From Saprospiraceae bacterium (GTDB lineage: Bacteria > Bacteroidota > Bacteroidia > Chitinophagales > Saprospiraceae), in the NCBI GenBank assembly GCA_025056735.1, contig JANWVR010000094.1:1-39278 (forward strand): a DNA stretch of 39,278 nt, given 5' to 3'. Below, in pieces: positions 25,401 to 33,500 of this stretch (its first letter is position 1; each line of letters opens with the position of its first letter). Both the position numbers and the translations under genes were made by a program. The notes below the pieces were generated by a model. It worked only from the letters and a program-made list of their open reading frames with translations. It made no database searches and was not told where the DNA came from.

Positions 25401-25715
25401 GAAGTACCGCGCGGGTATGTGGCCTCTATCGCCGGAGGCGTTACAGGTCAACGCATCCAGGAGGAACATGTCGAGGATGGCTCCTACGTGAAAGTGCGTG
25501 AAATCGGCCTCACCTACGACCTAGGGCGCATTAAGCGCAGCATAGACAACCTCTCCATCAGCCTGTGGGGCCGCAACCTCCACTCCTGGGACAATTACCA
25601 GGGCTTCGACCCGGAAACAAACTCGGCAGGCCAAAACGACCGCGTGCGCGGCGACGACTTCGGCAACGTGCCCATCCCGCGCATGTTCGGCATCCGGCTG
25701 TCGGGAAGATTTTAA
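22476..25715 (+). CDS. SusC/RagA family TonB-linked outer-membrane transporter
   Basis: A 1079-residue TonB-dependent transporter that forms an outer-membrane barrel closed by a SusD lipoprotein lid. A signal peptide (MKHYIYLCVRAMLLWLMPAALAAQ, residues 1-24) leads to a carboxypeptidase-D-like regulatory domain (about 30-110; IKGTVTDERGEPLVGAVV, SYVGYTTYRT). The TonB box region LNLDEVIVTG and plug domain follow, with GVSSIKGSSDPLYIVDG and the SusC signature DINPNDIERIEVLNGASAAALYGSRASNGV, then the barrel ending in RMFGIRLSGRF. It is full length with no frameshift. It follows the acyltransferase by 25 bp; the SusD partner starts 137 bp downstream. A TGAAAAG heptamer array begins at the base after its stop codon. 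The substrate is unknown, as no glycosidase or regulator is adjacent. Confidence 0.96.
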   Translation: MKHYIYLCVRAMLLWLMPAALAAQSVSFSIKGTVTDERGEPLVGAVVSLAERRIGTSTDVRGFYALEGAAPEGAYTLTVSYVGYTTYRTSVEIRQGQPVTQDITLNSDILNLDEVIVTGNSPTATRKQLGNAIGVVDGRSLEKAGSNNTLGALAGKVAGAQISQNSGDPGGGFTIRLRGVSSIKGSSDPLYIVDGVIVDNSSQNVINRSADAMTVGLAAGQNRLIDINPNDIERIEVLNGASAAALYGSRASNGVVQIFTKRGRSGKPVIEFSTSASLSQLRKRVFVTDYPKRFGVKGNDRLETNQDRLTILLTLGFTEQQLINQNIPYVKVGSANRILITNQYDVKRYDYQDHIFRNAFGTDNHLSVRGGTDRSNYFVSFGYSNNDGIIPNTNFTRYSARLRLNQELTSWATLSAGLSYARSGSRDMPNGNNFFNPISCMFIIDNVWDITERNADGTLKQVELVRVNPLSVIETFDITQRTNRVISDVNLKLFPFKGLRVDYTLGLDNYGLQGNELYPRLPYAGVAATFFPDGYVAFANSNVFQLNSDLLLSYETQFGEHITSTTTAGHQYQYGKNQFTSVEGRDLAPLIKNIAGASNLFSLPAQSIGEFALNGYFLQQTFGIKDQLFLTLAGRIDGSSYFSEDNQNNFYPKASLSWVASELFRNSGLSNSISTLKLRSSYGKAGNLTGIGFYDRFNNFPGSNLTGLPALLPPSLLNNPDVAPEVMTEIEGGFDLAVWKNRVGVSLTLYQQQIDNLALNRPLPPSVGGSSVVTNVGSMTNRGIELLLNAQPVRTNNFTWNVGINFSRNVNEVSGVTGILSLRGSDGTQSVLSGQPFGVFFGRYYARNNDGSLLLTPQGLAQPERGLVIPEAQFNEASLPTGALKDRIYRYGGSVFVPMRDANGQPLTAGTQELRKVLGNPFPDWVGTFITSIGFKKLTFNVQLDVSYGNDVYNWNRITSNNVGFGPLAEKELKGEVPRGYVASIAGGVTGQRIQEEHVEDGSYVKVREIGLTYDLGRIKRSIDNLSISLWGRNLHSWDNYQGFDPETNSAGQNDRVRGDDFGNVPIPRMFGIRLSGRF

Positions 25716-25792
25716 TGAAAAGTGAAAAGTGAAAAGTGAAAAGTGAAAAGTGAAAAGTGAAAAGTGAAAAGTGAAAAGTGAAAAGTGAAAAA
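25716..25792. repeat. Heptamer tandem repeat (TGAAAAG)x10 plus one variant unit
   Basis: Ten perfect copies of TGAAAAG run from 25716 to 25785, followed by TGAAAAA (25786-25792). The array begins directly after the susC TAA and ends 60 bp before the susD start. A TAATG overlap at 25713-25717 starts a 5-codon ORF (MKSEK) that stops inside the array at 25732. The 7-bp unit places UGA in all three frames. The reverse complement reads open as a repeating HFSLFTF peptide, which I regard as an artefact of the repeat. Confidence 0.97.
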
Positions 25793-25852
25793 TGGCGGCA
25801 TTTGCTCAATAGAATGCCGGGCCATTTGGGCTAAGGTCCTTAACCATTAAAC

Positions 25853-27175
25853 ATGTTCAACATCATGAAAAAATACATCCTTTTGCTTCTGCTGCCGGCG
25901 CTGTGGGTTGTGCCGGCTTGCCAAAAAGAGTTCCTCAACCCCAATGCTGCCGACGGCAGCCAGGTGGTCAAGACGGCTGAAGGCCTCACCGCCCTCATCG
26001 TGGGCATCAAGCGCGACTTCAGCGTAGGCGCTACCAGCGCCCTGTACAACGCCATTTCGAGCAATGGCCTGACTACGAAGGAACTCTACGTGATCAATAC
26101 CGGCAACGGCGAGCTGACCGCCTTGGAGTCCGGCGGTGGTACCGTGGGCGGCAACAACGCTTTCATCAACAACATCTGGGCAAACTGCCACCGCGTCAAG
26201 GCCAACGCCCAGTTGCTCATTGACAACGCCGGCAACGTGCGCGAAACGGGCACCACCGAGATGATCCGCGTGTATGGGCACGTTTTCAAAGCGTTAGCCA
26301 TCGGCACGCTGGCCAATTTCTGGGAACAAATTCCGACGGAAGTCGTGCCGGTCAATGAGTACTTAGCCGGCCGTCGCCCGACTTTCAAAAACCGCATTGA
26401 CGCTCTGCGCGAAGCTATTGCACTGCTCGAAGCCGCCCAGCCGCTCGTCGAGAGTGTGGCGCCCTCGACCTTTTTCAACACGAAAGTGGGCACTGACATT
26501 GATATCAAAAACTTAGTATACGCCCTTCAGGCGCGCTACAACCTCATGGTGGGCGACTACAACAAGGCGCTGGCCGCCGCTAACAAGGTGGACCTGACCA
26601 AACGCTCGGTCTTCCGCTACGACGCTGTAAGCCAGAACCCGGTCTTCCGCGTTTCGTTGGTCAACAACAACACCTACAACGGCGTAGTCAACTTTGGCCT
26701 GACGGGTGCTCTGGCACCCGAAGCCGCCGACGGGCGCATTCCCTTCTACTTGGGCAATAACACCGCGCCAGTCCGGGTGCAGGGATTTTTCAAAAACGAC
26801 GCCGACCCCATACCGCTCTATTTACCGGGCGAAATCACGCTCATTAAGGCCGAATGCCATGCGCGCTTAAACCAGCTGCCCGAAGCCATTGCAGAGCTGA
26901 ACAAGGTACGCACTAAAACAACCGACCCCTTTGGCGTAACGGCCAGACTGGGCGCATATGCGGGTAGCCCTACCGATAAAGACGCCATTCTGCTTAATAT
27001 TTACCAGCAGCGCTGTATTGAGCTGTACATGAGCGGTCTTAAACTGGAAGACTCGCGCCGTTTCGGACGTCCTGGCCCTGGCCAGCCGGGCGCCGAGCGC
27101 AGCCGAAACTTCTATCCGTATCCTACGGTCGAGCGCGACAACAACCCGAATACGCCGCCTGATCCGCCGGTGTAA
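25853..27175 (+). CDS. SusD/RagB family nutrient-binding outer-membrane lipoprotein
   Basis: A 440-residue lipoprotein that acts as the substrate-binding lid of the preceding SusC. The signal MKKYILLLLLPALWVVPAC ends at the lipidated cysteine (C23 from the first ATG, lipobox VPAC), followed by QKEFLNPN. The SusD TPR-like fold is suggested by AHVFKALAIGTLANFWEQIPTE-type segments (residues about 140-165) and NLVYALQARYNLMVGDYNKAL (about 221-241), and by the C-terminal YLPGEITLIKAECHARLNQLPEAI and LNIYQQRCIELYMSGLKLEDSRRFGRP. Translation may begin at the first ATG or at the fifth codon (25865), which gives a cleaner signal peptide. It is probably cotranscribed with susC across the heptamer array and is closed by a terminator at 27200-27229. 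Confidence 0.94.
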   Translation: MFNIMKKYILLLLLPALWVVPACQKEFLNPNAADGSQVVKTAEGLTALIVGIKRDFSVGATSALYNAISSNGLTTKELYVINTGNGELTALESGGGTVGGNNAFINNIWANCHRVKANAQLLIDNAGNVRETGTTEMIRVYGHVFKALAIGTLANFWEQIPTEVVPVNEYLAGRRPTFKNRIDALREAIALLEAAQPLVESVAPSTFFNTKVGTDIDIKNLVYALQARYNLMVGDYNKALAAANKVDLTKRSVFRYDAVSQNPVFRVSLVNNNTYNGVVNFGLTGALAPEAADGRIPFYLGNNTAPVRVQGFFKNDADPIPLYLPGEITLIKAECHARLNQLPEAIAELNKVRTKTTDPFGVTARLGAYAGSPTDKDAILLNIYQQRCIELYMSGLKLEDSRRFGRPGPGQPGAERSRNFYPYPTVERDNNPNTPPDPPV

Positions 27176-27199
27176 GGCCGACTAAGTGACCTGATTATT

Positions 27200-27229
27200 A
27201 GGGCGTCCAGCATCTGGGCGCCCTTTTTT
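27200..27229 (+). terminator. Rho-independent terminator after the first susCD pair
   Basis: A 10-bp stem (27200-27209 with 27215-27224, one G-T pair) with a 5-nt loop is followed by six Ts. It lies 24 nt after the SusD stop, next to the convergent DAHP synthase gene, whose stop is at 27234; it may also stop transcription from the other side. Confidence 0.8.
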
Positions 27230-27233
27230 ATAG

Positions 27234-28331
27234 TCAGCGCTCTTCAGGCGCTTGATTTTGCAGGGCGGTTGGCGCATTGATGAGGCACTCCTGCTGGCGG
27301 ATGCTCTCCTGGTGAATAGCTTCCAGCAGCAGAGTGATGAATTCGTGGCTAAGTTCGTTTTTCTGACCGCGCGCCAGCAGCGCTTCGCGCAAAGCGCGGA
27401 AGCGCTCGGGCTGTAGGACGGCCACATTTTTTTCTTTTTTGATGAGGCCAATATCGCGCACTAATTCCATGCGACGTGCGATGAGGGCAATAATCTCCTC
27501 ATCAATTTCGTCAATAGCGCAGCGGTAGTTTTCGATGGAAGCCAGAAAGTCTGGGTCGTCAGCAGTCAGGGAGCGGCGCACTAAGGCGCGGGTCATTTGC
27601 TGAAATTGCGCTGGGGTAATCTGCTGAGCAGCGTCGCTCCAGGCCTCATCAGGGGAAGGGTGCACTTCCACCATGAGGCCGTCGTAGTTGAGGTCGTAGG
27701 CCATTTGCGCCGTTTCGGCCAAGGTATCGCGGCGGCCACAGATATGGCTGATGTCGCAAAGGATTTCCAAGTTGGGGAAGGTCTGCATCAGGTCAATGGC
27801 GATTTGCCAACGCGGGGCATTGCGATAGGCGGAGTCGCCGTAGCTGGAAAATCCGCGATGCACAGCGGCCATTCGGCGTATGCCGGCACTATGCAGGCGT
27901 TCAAAGGCGCCGAGCCAGAGTTTCAAGTCGGGGTTGATGGGGTTTTTGACCAGTACGGGTATATCCACGCCGCGCAGGGCGTCGGCAATTTCCTGCACTG
28001 AAAAAGGGTTGGCTGTTGTGCGTGCTCCTATCCACAGCACGTCAATGCCGTGGGCTAAGCACTCCTCCACGTGTTGGGCGTTGGCGGCTTCGGTGGTTAC
28101 GGCTAAGCCTGTTTCCTGCCGGACACGTTGCAACCACTTCAGGCTGGGCGTTCCAATGCCCTCGAAGGCGCCGGGGCGGGTACGGGGTTTCCAGATGCCG
28201 GCGCGGAACAGGTTTACACCGCTTTGTTGCAGCGCGCGAGCGGTAGCCAGTACTTGCGCCTCCGTTTCGGCGGAGCAAGGGCCGGCAACGAGGATAGGGC
28301 GAGCGGACGAAAAGACGGGCTCAAAAGTCAT
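27234..28331 (-). CDS. Bifunctional DAHP synthase / chorismate mutase
   Basis: A 365-residue fusion. Residues 1 to about 265 are a class I (KDO8P-synthase-like) 3-deoxy-7-phosphoheptulonate synthase, the first step of aromatic amino-acid synthesis: VAGPCSAE (15-22), FRAGIWKPRTRPGAFEG (42-58), TEAANAQHVEE, WIGARTTANPF, VLVKNPINPDLKLWLGAFERL, and CDISHICGRRD, with metal and phosphate ligands in these segments. Residues about 270-345 form an AroQ-type chorismate mutase: IDEIDEEIIALIARRMELVRDIGLIKKEKN. The same fusion is usual in Bacteroidota, where the mutase part can mediate feedback control. phoH lies upstream on the same strand with a 73-bp gap; no perfect promoter box is visible there, so read-through from phoH is possible. 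Confidence 0.94.
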   Translation of the reverse strand: MTFEPVFSSARPILVAGPCSAETEAQVLATARALQQSGVNLFRAGIWKPRTRPGAFEGIGTPSLKWLQRVRQETGLAVTTEAANAQHVEECLAHGIDVLWIGARTTANPFSVQEIADALRGVDIPVLVKNPINPDLKLWLGAFERLHSAGIRRMAAVHRGFSSYGDSAYRNAPRWQIAIDLMQTFPNLEILCDISHICGRRDTLAETAQMAYDLNYDGLMVEVHPSPDEAWSDAAQQITPAQFQQMTRALVRRSLTADDPDFLASIENYRCAIDEIDEEIIALIARRMELVRDIGLIKKEKNVAVLQPERFRALREALLARGQKNELSHEFITLLLEAIHQESIRQQECLINAPTALQNQAPEER

Positions 28332-28404
28332 GCAGCCAGGATGTGTTTGGGTTAGGCGCTCCTAACACTTTGGCCATCAAAAGGTTCGCCACAGGTTTTA
28401 GCAG

Positions 28405-29472
28405 TTACTCAGCTGTTGCTTGCGGCTTGTCGTCTTCCTCCGCGGCGGTTGGCTCGTTTTCCCTGCGCTCTTTTTGCTGGCGCAGGCGCTCGCGTCGGGT
28501 ACGCTCTTCTGCCTCTATTTTATCGTAGGCCCGTATGATTTCCTTGACCAATCGGTGGCGCACCACATCTTCGGCTGTGAGGTTGAGCACAGCGATGCCG
28601 CTCACGCCCTCGAGGATGTCCATGGCCTGACGCAGGCCAGATTTCTGGTGCCCGGGCAGGTCTACCTGGCTGAGGTCGCCAGTGATGATGCATTTAGCGC
28701 TGGGGCCGAGGCGTGTGAGGAACATTTTCAGCTGCAAAGGGGTAGCGTTTTGCGCTTCGTCTAAAATGATGTAGGCGTTGTCTAAGGTGCGTCCGCGCAT
28801 GAAGGCTAACGGCGCAATCTCGATAATGCGATTGTCCATGAAAAACTGGAGTTTGTCCATGGGCAGCATATCGTCTAAAGCGTCGTACAGTGGGCGCAGG
28901 TAGGGGTCTACCTTTTCTTTAAGATCGCCGGGCAAAAAGCCTAAGCTTTCCCCCGCTTCAACGGCGGGGCGAGTGAGGACGATTTTTTTAACTAAACGGT
29001 TCTTAAGGGCGCGTACAGCAATGGCAACAGCAGTGTAGGTTTTGCCTGTGCCGGCAGGGCCGATGGCAAAAACGATGTCGTTGTTTTCGCACACCTCGAC
29101 CAGACGCTTTTGGTTGCGGGTTTTGGCCTTGATGGGGCGTCCATCGCGTCCAAACAGGATAACGTTTTCCGAGTCGCCACTATCGGGCAAGCGCACCTCG
29201 AAAGGATTTTCTCCGCCCAGCAGGTCCTCTACGGTCTGGACGGGGAGTTCGCGGTGCTCGCGCAAATAGCGCACCATGAGCTCAAATTTGGCTTTAGCTG
29301 ACTGGGTATGCCGTTTCTCACCGACAAGCTTGAGGCTACTACCTCGCGAAGTAATGGTCAGCTCCGGAAAGGCTTTACGCAGCAGGTTGAGTTTGACGTT
29401 ATTCTCGCCGTACAGTTCTAAAGGGTCAACGCCCTCGATGGTCAGGATGATTTCGCTCAAGTTTTTCCTCAT
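28405..29472 (-). CDS. PhoH family ATPase
   Basis: A 355-residue cytoplasmic P-loop ATPase of the PhoH/PhoL family, linked in other bacteria to RNA metabolism and ribosome-associated quality control. The N-terminal part (1-115) resembles the KH-like region of PhoH-like proteins. The Walker A motif is GPAGTGKT (138-145), LTRPAVEAGESLGFLPGDL follows (166-184), and Walker B is AYIILDEAQNA, with D238 and E239. ITGDLSQVDLPG is the sensor-like motif. The C-terminal 40 residues are highly charged (ERTRRERLRQQKERRENE) and probably disordered, with RNA contact possible. In many bacteria phoH neighbours ybeY, which is not seen here. A candidate promoter with an exact -7 box lies about 110 nt upstream. 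Confidence 0.94.
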   Translation of the reverse strand: MRKNLSEIILTIEGVDPLELYGENNVKLNLLRKAFPELTITSRGSSLKLVGEKRHTQSAKAKFELMVRYLREHRELPVQTVEDLLGGENPFEVRLPDSGDSENVILFGRDGRPIKAKTRNQKRLVEVCENNDIVFAIGPAGTGKTYTAVAIAVRALKNRLVKKIVLTRPAVEAGESLGFLPGDLKEKVDPYLRPLYDALDDMLPMDKLQFFMDNRIIEIAPLAFMRGRTLDNAYIILDEAQNATPLQLKMFLTRLGPSAKCIITGDLSQVDLPGHQKSGLRQAMDILEGVSGIAVLNLTAEDVVRHRLVKEIIRAYDKIEAEERTRRERLRQQKERRENEPTAAEEDDKPQATAE

Positions 29473-29556
29473 TAAAGTTTTGTAGCAGCGGGAGGGCTTC
29501 CATTCGTTATTTGCCTGCTTGTCCGGTCAGTACGGGATGCCTCCATGCTTTGTACA

Positions 29557-29564
29557 TACTTTTG
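29557..29564 (+). promoter_or_regulatory. -7 promoter element for the DUF62 (SAM hydrolase-like) gene
   Basis: TACTTTTG is an exact TAnnTTTG match, predicting a start near 29571 and a leader of about 68 nt. No good -33 TTTG is seen at the usual distance. Confidence 0.4.
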
Positions 29565-29583
29565 CTCTGTCGTTTTTCGCCCA

Positions 29584-29591
29584 CAAATGTA
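29584..29591 (-). promoter_or_regulatory. -7 promoter element for phoH
   Basis: TACATTTG on the minus strand is an exact match, with a weak TTCA about 20 nt upstream. The predicted start near 29577 gives a leader of about 105 nt. It lies only 19 nt from the opposing -7 box at 29557-29564. Confidence 0.4.
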
Positions 29592-29638
29592 AGGCGTCAG
29601 AACGGGTTATTGAACTGGTTTTTCTCTCGAAAAGTTTC

Positions 29639-30442
29639 ATGCGCAATCGCCCTATCATTTCACTTACCACAGACTTTGGTCTTCGAGACTATTACGTTGG
29701 AGCGCTGAAAGGCGCTCTACTTCGCGCCTGTCCGGAAGCATGCTTAGTGGATGTTTCGCATGCCGTCCGGCCGTTTGATATTGTGGAAGCGGCCTTTTTG
29801 GTTGAGAATGCGCGTATCTTCTTTCCGGAAGGCTCTATGCATTTAATAGGTGTGCATTGCGCGTATGCGCCGGACTTTCGTTTTGTCGTGGTCCAGAGGG
29901 ATGGGCACTATTTCGCTGCGCCCGACAACGGCGTGCTGTCGCTTATTTTCGAGGGGGAATTGGATGCGCGCTCGCTTCCGGTATCGGATCACGGCGCCTT
30001 CCCTGTGATGGAGGCCTTTGCTCTGGCGGTAGGGCACTTGGGGGCCGGCCAAACCTTGGATACGCTGGGGGTTCCAGCAGGTCCGTTAATGGAGCGCGTT
30101 GGCCTGCGCCCTGTTACGACGCGCTCGCGCATTCGAGGTATGGTGATGCGCGTGGACAACTTCGATAACGTGCAGGTCAATATCCAGCGCGAAACCTTCG
30201 AGCGCATTGGGCGAGGCCGCCCGTTCTCGCTTTTTTTCAAGCGCCACGATCCTATCACCGTGCTGTCGCACCACTACGCCGATGTGCCAGAAGGCGAGCC
30301 CCTATGCTGGTTCAATTCGGCGGGCTACTTAGAAATTGCGGTCAATATGGGCCGCGCCGCCACGCTTTTTGGCCTGAAAGAAGAGGATGTTGTGGAGGTA
30401 GTGTTTGAAGAGTTACCCGAGGGGAGTGTGACGCGGATTTAG
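29639..30442 (+). CDS. DUF62 family protein: SAM hydroxide adenosyltransferase-like
   Basis: The 267-residue protein belongs to the DUF62 family, related to fluorinase and chlorinase, whose common members hydrolyse S-adenosylmethionine to adenosine and methionine. The N-terminal domain starts IISLTTDFGLRDYYVGALKG (D12 and the DFG motif), then VDVSHAVRPFDIVEAAFLV (37-55) and GHYFAAPDNGVLSLIF (89-104, H90). The C-terminal domain begins near residue 160 and contains VDNFDNVQVNI and GYLEIAVNMGRAATLFGL. The position where many members have an Asp in a VDPGVG-like motif reads V-H here (72-73), so catalysis is less certain. ATG 29639 starts at the family motif; the longer frame from 29519 overlaps the divergent promoter region. 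The physiological role in bacteria is unclear. Confidence 0.9.
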   Translation: MRNRPIISLTTDFGLRDYYVGALKGALLRACPEACLVDVSHAVRPFDIVEAAFLVENARIFFPEGSMHLIGVHCAYAPDFRFVVVQRDGHYFAAPDNGVLSLIFEGELDARSLPVSDHGAFPVMEAFALAVGHLGAGQTLDTLGVPAGPLMERVGLRPVTTRSRIRGMVMRVDNFDNVQVNIQRETFERIGRGRPFSLFFKRHDPITVLSHHYADVPEGEPLCWFNSAGYLEIAVNMGRAATLFGLKEEDVVEVVFEELPEGSVTRI

Positions 30443-30466
30443 CCTGCATGATTTTCACAAAAATTT

Positions 30467-30502
30467 TTTGTTAAGAAATGTCAAAGGAATTTGGCATTTT
30501 TG
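30467..30502 (+). promoter_or_regulatory. Candidate promoter for the second susCD pair
   Basis: TTTG at the end of a T-run (30467-30470) and CATTTTTG (30495-30502, one mismatch) are separated by 24 nt, a long spacer. Further TTTG motifs nearby (30490-30493 and 30511-30514) make the exact choice uncertain. The leader would be about 70 nt. Confidence 0.3.
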
Positions 30503-30576
30503 CCCTGCCCTTTGGAGGCTGCGTGATAGCTACCCAGGCGTTTAATCATCAATTTCACTAACCAAACTTTCTGAGT

Positions 30577-33500
30577 ATGAACAGGATTTTACTTGGGCTG
30601 GTCTTGCTCCTATGCAGCGCCAGCGTGGCCTTGGGCCAACGCACGGTCAGCGGTAAAGTGACCGACGAAAACGGCGAAGGGTTGGTGGGCGTCACGGTAA
30701 CGGCGCCCGGTACCCGCGCAGGTACGCAAACCGACGCGAACGGCATGTTCTCTCTGGAGGTGCCGGCGAGTGCGACGGTACTCAAATTTTCGTACACCGG
30801 CTACGAGACGCAGGAGGTGCCGCTCACAGCCACTAACGTGTACAATGTAACACTGTCGAGCAGTGCTAGCGCCATCACTGAAGTTGTGGTGGTGGGCTAC
30901 GGTACGCAGCAAAAGCGCGCCATTACGGGCAATGTATCTACAATACGTGGCCAGGACATTGCTGCTTTGCCCGCACAAAGCTTTGACCAGTTGTTGCAGG
31001 GCCGTGCAGTGGGCGTCAACGTGAATCTGCCCAACGGTGTAGTAAACAATCCGCCCGTCATCCGGGTGCGCGGGATCAACTCCATCAACCTCAGCTCTTT
31101 CCCGTTGGTGGTCATTGACGGTATCCCGACGTTTACGGGCGACCTTAGCGGTACCGCTGCGGCAAACAACGCCCTATCGAGCCTGAACCCGAACGACATC
31201 GAGAGCATTGATATCTTAAAAGATGCCTCCGCGTCGGCTATCTATGGCTCGCGCGCCTCGGCGGGCGTGGTGCTCATTACGACCAAGCGCGGTAAGAAGG
31301 GCAAAACGCGCGTGCAATACGACGCCTGGGCCGGCTGGACGCAGGTAACCCGCGAGCCGGAAATGATGAACGCTCTTCAGTATGTAGAAGTGAAAAACGA
31401 GGCTGCCGCAAATGCTGGCTTAGCCACACCGCGCTTCTTCTTAGACACGATCCCGGGCCGCAACACGTACATTGATACGCGCTGGGCTGACTACGTTTAT
31501 CGCATAGGCTTCTCGCACAACCATGCGTTGAGCTTCTCCGGAGGTAATGACCAGACGAACTTCTACTTGGCATTGGGCTACACCAACCAGGAAGGTATGA
31601 TCATCGGCAACGATTTCAGCCGCTTGAACGGTCGCCTAAACTTGGACCACAACCTGAGCAAGAAAATCAAGATCGGCGGCACGCTGGGCTATACCAAATC
31701 CAATAATTTTGGTCCTCAGTCAGGTTCGCTGCCGGGTTCTGCCTTTGCTACAGCAGGTGCAGGCCGTTTGGCTTTCGTGGGGGCGCCCATTGTAGATCCA
31801 TATCGTTATGACGCCAATGGAAACCGCCTGCCCGGCATTTCCGGCTACAACATTGCCTCCAACAACCAGCTGGGCCGCGGCAAAAACCTGGAGCAGACAG
31901 GCTTCTATAACCCGACCATCATCCTCGACCTGAATAAACACAGCTCAGAATCTAATCAGGTTCAGGGCGCTGTTTATGGACAGTGGGATATCCTGAAAGG
32001 GCTGGCCATCAAAACCCAATACGGTGTTGATAATATCAACGTAGAAGACATCACCTTCTGGAACCCGTATCATGGCGATGGTTTCGGCACCAATGGCTAT
32101 GCTGCTAATACCAATCGCCGCCTACGCCGCTGGAACTGGCAAAACATCCTGACCTATGACCTGACGCTGGCCGAAAAGCACAAAATCGGCTTGCTGGCGG
32201 GTCATGAAGAACAGCATACGGTGGACGAGCGCTGGGGCGCCTCGCGTACGCAAATCGCCGACCCATTCTTTACCAGCTTCCAGGGGAACTTCACGACCAT
32301 CAACCCGCTGGGCAACTTCCAGGGCGAAAACTACCTGCTGTCGTACTTCGGGCGGGCCAACTACGAATTCAACCGCACCGTTTACCTGACCGCCAACTGG
32401 CGCCAGGACGAATACTCAGCCTTTGCCCCTGGCCGCAAACGCGGTACGTTCTGGGGGGCTTCAGCAGGCTTCACCATTTCGGAGCTGGCCTTTTGGCAAG
32501 ACGCATTGGGTAATGCTATCAATTTCTTCAAAATCCGCGGTAGCTACGGTACAGTGGGCAATAACCTCGGCATCGGCGACTTTGCGTCGCAAAGCTTGTA
32601 CGCCTCCGGTCTCTATGGCGCTGCTCCGACGTTTGTGTATAACCAGGCGGGCAACCCATTGCTGTCGTGGGAGACGAGCGAAAAAACAGACGTCGGCATC
32701 GTATTCGGCCTGTTCAACGACCGTATTCAGGGCGAGTACACCTACTTCGTCAACAATATTGATGGCCTGATCCAGAACGCTCCCCAGGCACCCTCGAAGG
32801 GTATTCCGGGCAACGTCATCGCCATCAACATTGGCTCGATGGTCAATAAAGGGCATGAATTTGGCTTGAGCGGCACTATTGTGCGCAAGGGTAAGTTCTC
32901 GTGGTCGTCGAATGCTAACATCACGTTCATGACCAACGAAGTTACCTCGCTATACGAGAACAGCGACGTGCTGGCCCAAACTTCTGGCTTAGAGACGACG
33001 AACATTACGCGTGTAGGTCAGTCTGTAGGTAGTATTTACGCTGTTGAGACGCGCGGCGTCAACCCGGAAAATGGCCGTCGGATCTTTGTGTTGGGCGACG
33101 GCACGCTCGTGCAATATAACCACGCTGCCCCGGCCGGTCAACGCTGGACGCGCGTGGACAACGGCCAACCCTCACGTGCTCCGTCGCTGGCCACCGACGG
33201 TAAAGTGTATGGCCCGGCCATTCCAAAGTGGTTTGGCGGCTGGGACAACACCTTCACTTTTGGTAATCTGGACCTGAACATCCAGATGAACTACGCCGGA
33301 GGCTACTTTGTGTACAACGGCAGTAAGGCCGGTCAGCGTGACCAGCGCTTTTGGAACAACTCTGTAGAAGTTTATAAAAATCGCTGGACAGAAAACAACA
33401 AAAACGGCACTATCCCGCGCGTTGTATTTGGCGACAACGTCTCCAACGGCTCCTTCTTGGCGATCTCGGAAAACGTCGAGAAAGGCGACTTCCTGCGCAT

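Noticed and set aside
25716..25792. CRISPR array
   Set aside because: The units are 7 bp with no spacers and no cas genes are present.
25558..25809. Minus-strand ORF encoding repeating HFSLFTF
   Set aside because: It arises from the TGAAAAG array read backwards plus antisense of the susC end; a 7-bp unit naturally gives a repeating 7-residue peptide.
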